Below are positions 57,939 through 64,000 of a DNA stretch of 64,000 nucleotides, piece by piece. How positions within the stretch are numbered: position 1 is the stretch's first letter; the number at the start of each line of letters is the position of its first letter. The notes under the pieces are model-generated. The model made no database searches, was not told the origin of the DNA, and saw only the letters and a program-made list of their open reading frames with translations. This DNA comes from JACVRW01 sp963751105 (lineage in GTDB: Bacteria; Actinomycetota; Thermoleophilia; Solirubrobacterales; Thermoleophilaceae): assembly GCA_963751105.1 (NCBI GenBank), contig CAVVTG010000002.1:1364001-1428000 (forward strand), written 5' to 3'. The position numbers and the translations under genes were made by a program.

Positions 57939-60722
57939 CTAGCTGCCGGCGACGCCGGTCTCGGAGTGGGCTTCGGTGTCCGGGTCGGGTTCAGCGCCGT
58001 CCGCGACCGCGCCGTCCGCGACTGCGCTCTCCGCGATCTCGTTGAGCCGTCGCTCGGCCGTGTCCATGACCTCGAAGGCGCGGGTGGCGTCGGCGATGCG
58101 CTCCTGCAGGGCGCTCAGCTTGTCCCGAAGCTGGCCGGTCTCCTTGCGCGACGAGTCCAGCTCGTCGCGAAGGTCGCGCTCGCCCATGGCCTGTAGCTCG
58201 GCCTGACGCTCGCCCTCGCCCCGTAGTCGCGCACATTCGGCCCGGGCCTGCTCGGCGCGGCGGTCGGCGTCGGCCAGCAGGTCGAGCTGGGAGCGCAGGC
58301 GATCGAGCTCGGCGCCGCCGGTCGCGCGTTCGTGGTCGAGCTTGGCGTGTGCCTTGGCCAGACGCTTCTCGAGCTTGGCGATGCGCTCGCGGCTCTCGGC
58401 CGAGCCAGTGGCTCCCGCCTCGAGCTCCTCGCGGCGGGCGCGCTCGGCGGCCAGCTCGTCGCGCAGCTCGGCGTCGCGCTCCCGGTGGGCGGCGCGCTCC
58501 TCTTCCAGTTCCTCGCGGTGGCGCGCGGAGGCCTCGGCGGAGGACTCGTTCCTCTGGGCCTCAGCGGCCTCGAGCTCGGCCCGGAGGGCCTCTGCCTCCT
58601 CGGCGTGGCGGGAGCGCTCAGCCTCGAGCCGGTCGGCGTGCTGTCGCTCGATCGCCGCCAGCCGGCCGGCGTCGATGCTCGACGCCCGGGCATCCTCGAG
58701 AGCCTGTACGTGCTGGGTGCGCTCGGCGGCGAGCTGGAGCTCGTGGCGAGCCCGCTCGGCTTCCAGCTCGGCGGCGTGCTTGGCGCTGATGGCCTCCAGC
58801 TCGCTCTCCTGACGCTCGGCCTCCATGGCCAGCTTGGCGGCGCTGCGCGCCTGCTCCGCCGCCAGCGCCTCCTTGTGGCGGCCGCGTTCGTGGTCGAGCT
58901 CCTTCGCGGCCACCGCGCGCTCGGCCTCGACAGCATCGTCGGTGCGGGCGACGTGTGCGTCGAGCTCCTTCTGGTGGCGCTCGCGCTCGGCATCGATCGC
59001 GTTTCCGGTGCGGGCGCGCTCGGCTTCGAGGTCTTCCGCCAACCGCGCGCGCTCGGCGCTCAGCTCGCGCTCCAGCTTCACTCGCATGGCCTCGAGCGCA
59101 TCCTCGCCCGCGGCTGCGGCCTGGTCCGCCTTGGCGCGTTCGGAGCGCAGTGCCTCCTCCACCGCCTTCATGCGCGCACCCTCGGCCTTGGCCCGCTGGG
59201 CCTGGACGGCCTGTTCCACGGCGGCGGCCCGCGTCTGCTCTGCCTTCGTGTCCGCCGCCCGCAGCGCGTCGTCCAGGGCGGCAGCGTGGGCCTTGTCGGC
59301 ACGGGCTCGCTCGGCCCGCAGCGCGTCGTCCACGGCGGCGGCGACTGTCTCGTCGGCCTTCGCAGCAACGGTCTTCTCGGCCTCTGCCCGGACGGCCCGC
59401 CGGGCGTCGTCGACGGCAGCGGCAATTCTCTTCTCGACCTCGCCACGTTCAGCGCGCATCGCTTCGTCGAGCGCCGCCTTGCGGCCCTGCTCGGCCTCGT
59501 CGCGCGACGCCGCGGCCGCTTCCTCGCCCGCGCGAGCCACCAGCTTCGCCGTCTTCGTGCGCTCGGCGCTCAGCGCCTCCTCGACTGCGGCGGCCTGAGC
59601 CCGGTCAGCCCGGGCACGCTCGGCCTCCACCGCTTGGGCCACCGCCTCCGCTCGGCCCTTCTCGGCCGCCGTGCGCGCCTGCTCTGCCGTGGCGCGCTCG
59701 GCCTGCAGCGCTTCGGCCACGGCCGCTGCGCGCGCGCTCTCCGCCCGAGCGCGTTCCTCGCGGCGCGTCTCGTCGATCACCGCGCCGCGGGCCTTCTCCG
59801 CCCGGGCCCGCTCAGCTCTCAGGGCCTCGTCGGCCTTCGCACGCTCCGCGCGCAGGGCATCTTCGACCGCCGCCAGGCGTCTGCGCTCGGCCTCCTCCCG
59901 CTCGCCGGCCTGCGCCTCGCGCACCGCCGTGGCCGCCCGGTCGCGCTCCTCGCGCAGGGCCTCGTGTGCGTCGGCGAGCTTGTCGCGCGCGTTGGCGAGC
60001 TTGTCCTGCATCGCCGACAGCTCGCCTTCGAGCTTCTCCAACCTGCCGTCGGGGGCCGAGGAAGCGGCTCCCGAGGAAACGGCGGCGAGCGGGGCGCTCG
60101 GCCCGGGGTCCTCCTCCGGGGGAACGATCAGCGTGCCGATCGTGTGGGGCCCGGCCGCCAGCGGCTCGTCCATGAACTCGAGCTCGTCCAGGGCCTTGAC
60201 TATCTGGCCACGCGCGGCCACCGCCGGGCGGACCGGCAACTTGGTCATCACCGCGATGTCGCTCAGCCCGAGCGAATCGGTGGGATCGGCGATCGCCACG
60301 ATCAGGGCGCCGTCGGCGGTGAACCCGATCGGCGCCGCCTGATAGCGACGCGCCGCGCTTTCGCGGAGCACCCGCGCCGCGGCACGGTCCACCGGATACT
60401 CATCGAGGTCGATGTGGTCGAGCGCGTACCGCTCGGCCAGCGCCCGCGCCAGCTGGTCGGCCGTGATCAGGTCGCTCTCCAGCAGCACCTTCTCGGGCGT
60501 CATTCCGGGCCGGCGGGCCGATTCGACGGCCTGGTCGGCCGCGGTCTGGTCCACGAAGCCCAGCTCCACGAGGATGTCCGAGAGGAAGCGTCGTCCCGCG
60601 CCGCTCAGCGTCGGGGCGCTCACGCCGGGACCGGCATGCACGCCTCCCGGTGCTCCAGAGGGTGCCGCTTCGGCCGGACCGGACCGCGGCACGGGCGGGT
60701 CGGCCAGCGGCTCGGCGCTCAC
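57939..60722 (-). CDS. MshEN (T2SSE N-terminal) domain fused to a long coiled coil
   Basis: 927 residues, unusual architecture. Residues 1-43 are Pro/Gly/Ala-rich. Residues 44-181 match the N-terminal domain of GspE/PilB/MshE ATPases (RRFLSDILVELGFVDQTAAD, LLESDLITADQLARALAERY, ARRYQAAPIGFTADGALIVA, IADPTDSLGLSDIAVMT). Residues 182-226 are a linker. Residues 227-905 are one continuous Ala/Glu/Arg-rich coiled coil with thirteen 19-residue units (283-555) and a second half rich in ELEAERARH-type segments; the tail is acidic. No ATPase, membrane or signal segment. GTG 60722 overlaps the GAF gene stop (GTGA). Probably a cytoplasmic scaffold or filament. Confidence 0.8.
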   Translation of the reverse strand: MSAEPLADPPVPRSGPAEAAPSGAPGGVHAGPGVSAPTLSGAGRRFLSDILVELGFVDQTAADQAVESARRPGMTPEKVLLESDLITADQLARALAERYALDHIDLDEYPVDRAAARVLRESAARRYQAAPIGFTADGALIVAIADPTDSLGLSDIAVMTKLPVRPAVAARGQIVKALDELEFMDEPLAAGPHTIGTLIVPPEEDPGPSAPLAAVSSGAASSAPDGRLEKLEGELSAMQDKLANARDKLADAHEALREERDRAATAVREAQAGEREEAERRRLAAVEDALRAERAKADEALRAERARAEKARGAVIDETRREERARAESARAAAVAEALQAERATAEQARTAAEKGRAEAVAQAVEAERARADRAQAAAVEEALSAERTKTAKLVARAGEEAAAASRDEAEQGRKAALDEAMRAERGEVEKRIAAAVDDARRAVRAEAEKTVAAKADETVAAAVDDALRAERARADKAHAAALDDALRAADTKAEQTRAAAVEQAVQAQRAKAEGARMKAVEEALRSERAKADQAAAAGEDALEAMRVKLERELSAERARLAEDLEAERARTGNAIDAERERHQKELDAHVARTDDAVEAERAVAAKELDHERGRHKEALAAEQARSAAKLAMEAERQESELEAISAKHAAELEAERARHELQLAAERTQHVQALEDARASSIDAGRLAAIERQHADRLEAERSRHAEEAEALRAELEAAEAQRNESSAEASARHREELEEERAAHRERDAELRDELAAERARREELEAGATGSAESRERIAKLEKRLAKAHAKLDHERATGGAELDRLRSQLDLLADADRRAEQARAECARLRGEGERQAELQAMGERDLRDELDSSRKETGQLRDKLSALQERIADATRAFEVMDTAERRLNEIAESAVADGAVADGAEPDPDTEAHSETGVAGS
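59058..59876 (-). repeat. Thirteen 19-residue (57-bp) coding repeats in the coiled-coil gene
   Basis: Residues 283-555 break into units like AAAVEEALRAERAKAEQAR, interrupted by three short inserts of 11, 7 and 8 residues. Conserved positions are A-A-V at the start, A-L at 7-8, AERA at 10-13 and K-A-E/D at 14-16. The DNA is diverged enough that this is an old protein-level repeat, not a recent tandem duplication. Confidence 0.7.
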
Positions 60723-61681
60723 GCCGCCTCCTCGGCGGCCGGATCTCCAAGCGGGGAGACGTACGGGCTGGTTCGCGCGGCCGTCTCGGCCAGCTCGAGA
60801 GCATGACGGGCGGAAGCGGCCTCGGCGAGCGACTGGACTCCGTAGGCGAGCGCGGCGGGGTCCGGCCGTCCGCCGCCCACGCGTGCGAGCGAGAGCTCGG
60901 CGCGCTGGAGGAAGGCCAGCGCTCCGTCCCGGCCCTTGCAGCCGACGAGCACGGCCGCGAGGCTGTCGTCGGCGACCCGGCCGAGGTGGTCGGTGCGACG
61001 CACCCCTCCGGCCAGCACGTCGGCCACGTCCTTGAGCATCAGGTCGGCGACGGCTTCGCCGTGGCGCTCCACCACCCCGGCACGGTCGCTCAGCCGGCAG
61101 ATCACCAGGTGGGTCTCCACGGTCCCGCGATCGCTGAGCTCCCACTCGCGCTCCGTGGCCTCGAGCAGGGCCGCGCGCAGCGGGAAACCGGTCACCGGAT
61201 CGGTGGTGGCCCTATCGCGAGCCTCCTCGGACAGCCGTCGCAGCTCGGCTCGGGTGGAGACGCTCTCCCATTCGTAGGAGAGCAGCCGCGCGCCGATGAG
61301 CAGCAGTCGCTGCAGCTGGTCGTGGGACGTCGAGGGGTCAGCGGGCGCGGCCAGCAGGACCCCGATGAAGCTTCCGTCGGCCGCGTCGAGGGGAGCCGAC
61401 CCCCAGGGCACCGCCCGCAGGGCGGTGAGCGCGTCGGCGTCGATCAGCTGCGTCGCGTCGGGTTCGCCCGCGAGCGGCAGCTCCTCGCCGCGAGCGAGCA
61501 TGTCGCCGCGCGAGTCGAGCACGCGGCATTCGTGTGCGTCCCAGTCGACCTGGCCGAGCACGACACAGCCTCCCGGCAGAGCGCTGCCGAGCAGGTCGAG
61601 GACCGCGGTGGCTGCATCCGCGAAGCTGCCGGGGCGGCGTGCCGCCAGCCGGGAGAGGGCGTCGAGAGGCTCGAGGGACAT
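60719..61681 (-). CDS. GAF domain plus degenerate GGDEF domain protein
   Basis: 320 residues. Residues 18-140 look like a GAF sensor domain (LDLLGSALPGGCVVLGQVDW, then ADGSFIGVLLAA). Residues 155-305 follow the GGDEF fold: RATTDPVTGFPLRAALLEAT (DxLTGLxNR region), LVICRLSDRAGVVERHGEAV, DLMLKDVADVL. The signature GG(D/E)EF is replaced by VADDS (residues 236-240) and the first metal Asp is missing, so no diguanylate cyclase activity is expected. Overlaps the coiled-coil gene (GTGA). ATG 61681 chosen; the start is somewhat uncertain because the AAGGA site is only one base away. Confidence 0.75.
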   Translation of the reverse strand: MSLEPLDALSRLAARRPGSFADAATAVLDLLGSALPGGCVVLGQVDWDAHECRVLDSRGDMLARGEELPLAGEPDATQLIDADALTALRAVPWGSAPLDAADGSFIGVLLAAPADPSTSHDQLQRLLLIGARLLSYEWESVSTRAELRRLSEEARDRATTDPVTGFPLRAALLEATEREWELSDRGTVETHLVICRLSDRAGVVERHGEAVADLMLKDVADVLAGGVRRTDHLGRVADDSLAAVLVGCKGRDGALAFLQRAELSLARVGGGRPDPAALAYGVQSLAEAASARHALELAETAARTSPYVSPLGDPAAEEAA

Positions 61682-61734
61682 GTCCTTGCAGTCCCCATCG
61701 GCAGTTCGGGCACGATTCAGTAGAGCAGCGATCC

Positions 61735-62664
61735 CTACAGGGCGCGATCCAGATCGCGAAGGGCGGCCCGTGCGGCCAGGATGCCGCCGCCGGTCCACCA
61801 GGTGCCGGCGTCGACCCGCCTGACGGCGCCCGAGCGGACGGCGGCCAGACGGCGCCAGGCCGGGCTGGCCGTCAGGTCCGCCGCGGCCGCCTCGCCGCCG
61901 CGGGGGACGGACAGCAGGATCAGGTCGCCGTCGAGCCCATCGAGACGGCCCTTCGCGACGGTCTGCGACTCGATCGGGTCGGTCTGGGCTGCCGGGCGCG
62001 CGAGCCCGGCGTCGGTCAGGACCTTGCCGGGGAACGACTCCGCGCCGGCCACGAGGATTGATCCCGGCCGCACCAGCACCACGGAGACCTCGGTCTCGCC
62101 GGGATCCTCGCCCAGCCGGCCATCGAGAGCGGCCACCCGCCGGTCCCAGTCGATCAGGAGCCGCTCGGCGTCGTTGGTACGCCCCAGCGCCTCGCCGTGC
62201 AGGCGCAGGCTCAGCTCCCAGGCGCCGCCTCCGCCGTCGGTCATGATCGTCGGCGCGATCGCGATCAGGCCGCGGAAGAGGCCGCCCTGGCCCTCCTTGC
62301 TGCCCAGGATCACATCCGGGCGGGCCTGCTCGGCGGCGCCGAGATCACCGCGACGCAGCGACGGGACCACGTCGAGTCCGCGCGCCCGGGAGCGCAGGTA
62401 GGCCGGCACCTGCCCGTCGGGGAGCGCGGCCAGCACCGGACGGACGCCCAGCGCGAGCGTGTCACCGAGCGCGTCGGTGTTCAGCGTCAGGGGTCGCTCC
62501 GCCTGTCCGGGAACCTTGAGACCGCCCAGCGGACCCACGCTGTCCTGGACCTTCAGCGGCCGCGCCGTCTCCTTGGACTCGTCGAAGCCGGACTCCTGGC
62601 AGCCGAGCGCGAGCGCCGGCATCGCCAGCGCAACCGCGATCATGAGCAGGACTTGATTTCGCAC
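61735..62664 (-). CDS. FecB/BtuF-like substrate-binding lipoprotein
   Basis: 309 residues. Lipoprotein signal: VRNQVLLMIAVALAMPALAL followed by GC, i.e. a lipobox LALGC with the acylated Cys at residue 22. The mature part resembles iron-siderophore/cobalamin binding proteins: DALGDTLALGVRPVLAALPD, ARPDVILGSKEGQGG, IAIAPTIMTDGG and the C-terminal WRRLAAVRSGAVRRVDAGTW. No permease or ATPase is nearby. It heads the minus-strand trio, with a 53-bp gap to the GAF gene. GTG 62664 is leaderless from a TAGTAAT box. Confidence 0.78.
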   Translation of the reverse strand: MRNQVLLMIAVALAMPALALGCQESGFDESKETARPLKVQDSVGPLGGLKVPGQAERPLTLNTDALGDTLALGVRPVLAALPDGQVPAYLRSRARGLDVVPSLRRGDLGAAEQARPDVILGSKEGQGGLFRGLIAIAPTIMTDGGGGAWELSLRLHGEALGRTNDAERLLIDWDRRVAALDGRLGEDPGETEVSVVLVRPGSILVAGAESFPGKVLTDAGLARPAAQTDPIESQTVAKGRLDGLDGDLILLSVPRGGEAAAADLTASPAWRRLAAVRSGAVRRVDAGTWWTGGGILAARAALRDLDRAL

Positions 62665-62684
62665 CGCCGCTATTACTAGCGATC
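62665..62684. promoter_or_regulatory. Overlapping divergent -10 boxes (lipoprotein gene / miaA)
   Basis: 20 bp separate the two GTG codons. GCTA-TTAC-TAGC (62669-62680) is a perfect 4-bp inverted repeat holding TATTAC on the plus strand (62671-62676) and TAGTAAT on the minus strand (62678-62672). Each box is about 7 bases from its own start codon, so both mRNAs should be leaderless. Confidence 0.6.
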
Positions 62685-63599
62685 GTGCCCCACTCACACC
62701 GGGTGATCGCGCTGTTCGGGCCCACCGGCGTGGGCAAGACGGCGGTGGCCGTGGCGATCGCCGAGCGGCTGCGCGCGCGGGGGGAGGACCCGCTGGCCAT
62801 CTCGGCCGACGCGTTGCAGGTGTACGAGGGCCTCGAGATCCTGACGGGCGCTCCGAGCGCAGCCGAGCGGGCCCGCCTCGAGCACGGCCTCGTGTCGTGC
62901 GTCCCGCTGACGGAGACCTTCTCGGCCGGCCGCTTCGCGCGCCTGGCCCACGCCGAGATCGACCAGGCCCTGACCGCGGACCGCAGCCCGATCGTCGTGG
63001 GGGGGACCGGCCTGTACCTGCAGGCAGCGCTGACCGACCTCGAGCTGCGGCCGCCGCCCCCGCCCGGACTGCGCGACCGCCTGATCGCAGAGCTCGACGA
63101 GCGCGGTCCCGAGGCCCTTCACGCCGACCTGGCCGCCCGCCGCCCGGCCGCGGCGGCCGGGATCGCCCCGACCGACCGCACGCGCGTCATCCGGGCCCTC
63201 GAGCTGATCGAGATGGGCGAGGAGCCCGTCCAGCTCGGCGACGGCTCACGGCTGTGGACGGCCGAGCTTCGCCATCCAACGTTGCTGGGGGGCCTGACCA
63301 TGGACCGGGCCACTCTGTACGCGCGCATCGACGATCGCGTGGACGCCATGGTGGCAGCGGGCGCGCTGGACGAGGTGAGGCGCGCCGACGCCGCCGGCGC
63401 CTCGGCCACCGCGCGCAAGGCGCTCGGCTTCGAGGAGCTCCTGCGCGGCGATGTCGAGGGGATGAAGCGGCGCACGCGGAACTACGCCCGGCGCCAGCTC
63501 ACCTGGATGGCCCGCCTGCCCGGGGTGCGCGTGCTCGACGCCACCGGAGCGGACGCGGACGAGCTGGCCGGGCGGCTGATGGCGCAGCGGGTTGCCTAG
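62685..63599 (+). CDS. miaA: tRNA dimethylallyltransferase
   Basis: 304 residues. Adds the dimethylallyl group to A37 of tRNAs, the substrate of MiaB. Seen: P-loop VIALFGPTGVGKTAVAVAIA, ISADALQVYEGLEILTGAPS, SCVPLTETFSAGRFARLA, IVVGGTGLYLQAAL, PTDRTRVIRALELIE and RTRNYARRQLTWMAR near the end. GTG 62685, leaderless. A slightly unusual point is DALQVY in place of the common DSxQVY. Confidence 0.96.
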   Translation: MPHSHRVIALFGPTGVGKTAVAVAIAERLRARGEDPLAISADALQVYEGLEILTGAPSAAERARLEHGLVSCVPLTETFSAGRFARLAHAEIDQALTADRSPIVVGGTGLYLQAALTDLELRPPPPPGLRDRLIAELDERGPEALHADLAARRPAAAAGIAPTDRTRVIRALELIEMGEEPVQLGDGSRLWTAELRHPTLLGGLTMDRATLYARIDDRVDAMVAAGALDEVRRADAAGASATARKALGFEELLRGDVEGMKRRTRNYARRQLTWMARLPGVRVLDATGADADELAGRLMAQRVA

Positions 63600-63610
63600 A
63601 GTGGCCCGCC

Positions 63611-64000
63611 GTGCGCTTCGAGAAGTGGCAGGCCCTGGGCAACGACTACGTGATCGTGGAGGAGCGTGAGCTGCCCTTCGAGCTCACGCCCGCGCGGATC
63701 CGGCGCCTGTGCGCCCCCCACACCGGGGTGGGCTCCGACGGCGTGCTGCTCATCCGCGAGACCGAAGAGCGCGGCTTCGCGGCCGAGATCCGGATCTACA
63801 ACCCGGACGGGTCGGAGGCCGAGCTGTCGGGCAACGGGGTGCGCCAGGCCGTGATGTACCTGCGCCGCGCCGGCTGGGCCGACAACGATTCGTTCTCCGT
63901 GCGAACGGTGGCCGGCGAGATCCGTCCGCGTATAGACGGAGAGCTGTGCACGATGGACATGGGACGGGTGCGGCTGCGCGCGGCCGACGACTTCCCCGAC
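63611..64000 (+). CDS. dapF: Diaminopimelate epimerase-like, N-terminal part (partial; Cys73 replaced by Ser)
   Basis: First 130 residues, cut by the window end. Seen: RFEKWQALGNDYVIVEE, the PHTGVGSDGVLLI block, YNPDGSEAELSGNGVRQAVM and a VRTVAGEIRPRI strand, the DapF fold in order. In normal enzymes the SGNG motif reads CGNG, with Cys73 as one of two catalytic bases; here residue 73 (codon 63827-63829, TCG) is Ser. The second Cys is outside the window. GTG 63611 is 12 bases after the miaA stop. Either a variant DapF or a related isomerase or dehydratase. Confidence 0.85.
   Translation, partial: MRFEKWQALGNDYVIVEERELPFELTPARIRRLCAPHTGVGSDGVLLIRETEERGFAAEIRIYNPDGSEAELSGNGVRQAVMYLRRAGWADNDSFSVRTVAGEIRPRIDGELCTMDMGRVRLRAADDFPD

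Noticed and set aside
59058..59876. 57-bp repeats considered as a CRISPR array or other DNA repeat
   Set aside because: The repeats are diverged at DNA level, in frame with no spacers, and explained by the protein's 19-residue periodicity.
58332..60806. Open plus-strand frame of about 824 codons opposite the coiled-coil gene
   Set aside because: Its leucine/glycine-rich text mirrors the repetitive Ala/Glu/Arg codons of the real gene; no start signal and no domain.

Overview
The window reads as a chromosomal, housekeeping-rich segment of a high-GC actinobacterium. The best fit is the Thermoleophilia/Solirubrobacterales branch, inferred from gene content and gene-order memory only, with no search run. 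Reasons: very high GC throughout, an actinobacterial integration host factor next to gmk and rpoZ, a glucosyl-3-phosphoglycerate synthase, a deazaflavin (F420)-type nitroreductase, DUF3052, a VKOR-DsbA pair, a pentapeptide-type secreted protein, many GTG/TTG starts, many 1-8 base gene overlaps, and many genes with a -10 box only about 7 bases before the start codon (leaderless mRNAs). There is one tRNA gene and no rRNA, CRISPR array, insertion sequence or prophage.

Layout. 1-5.4 kb: end of threonine synthase, a MoaD/CysO-like sulfur carrier, a sugar-nucleotide epimerase/dehydratase, GpgS, a MarR-like regulator, tRNA-Arg(CCG), a phosphodiesterase, an Xre/nucleotidyltransferase pair (probable toxin-antitoxin) and RNase Z. 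5.6-14.9 kb: a small orphan gene, then a tightly overlapping pyrimidine operon pyrR-pyrB-pyrC-carA-carB-pyrK-pyrD, preceded by a PyrR-binding hairpin that hides the pyrR ribosome-binding site. 15.2-18.8 kb: mihF-gmk-rpoZ-coaBC-TPR protein, then dtd. 18.8-23.0 kb: a TetR gene divergent from an alcohol oxidase/aldehyde dehydrogenase operon. 23.0-41.3 kb: the translation/RNA operon rimP-nusA-ylxR-infB-ylxP-rbfA-nrnA-truB-ribF-rpsO-(peroxiredoxin, DsbA-like)-pnp-M16 peptidase-dapB, then DsbA-VKOR, dapA and RNase J. 41.3-45.0 kb (minus strand): VapBC, a pentapeptide-repeat exported protein and a two-component system. 45.0-56.6 kb: ftsK, rodZ-like, cinA (frameshifted), thpR, two enzymes, recA-recX, RNase Y and small accessory genes. 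56.6-64 kb: miaB, an unusual minus-strand trio, miaA and the start of dapF.

The most unusual part is the minus-strand trio at 57.9-62.7 kb. It holds an iron-siderophore-type binding lipoprotein with no permease, a GAF protein with a degenerate GGDEF domain, and a 927-residue protein that joins a type II secretion/pilus-ATPase N-terminal (MshEN) domain to a very long coiled coil with no ATPase domain. Other points of interest: back-to-back overlapping -10 boxes between divergent leaderless genes; several genes whose only sensible start is CTG or ATA, often overlapping the upstream stop codon; five single-base insertions that break otherwise good reading frames, three of them within 230 bp of cinA; a dapF whose active-site Cys73 is Ser; and long structured leaders before rimP-nusA and rny.

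In functional terms the window covers de novo UMP synthesis up to orotate (pyrE and pyrF are not here), ribosome maturation and initiation, RNA decay (PNPase, RNases J, Y and Z, NrnA), the diaminopimelate pathway (dapB, dapA, dapF), DNA repair (recA, recX) and envelope disulfide formation.
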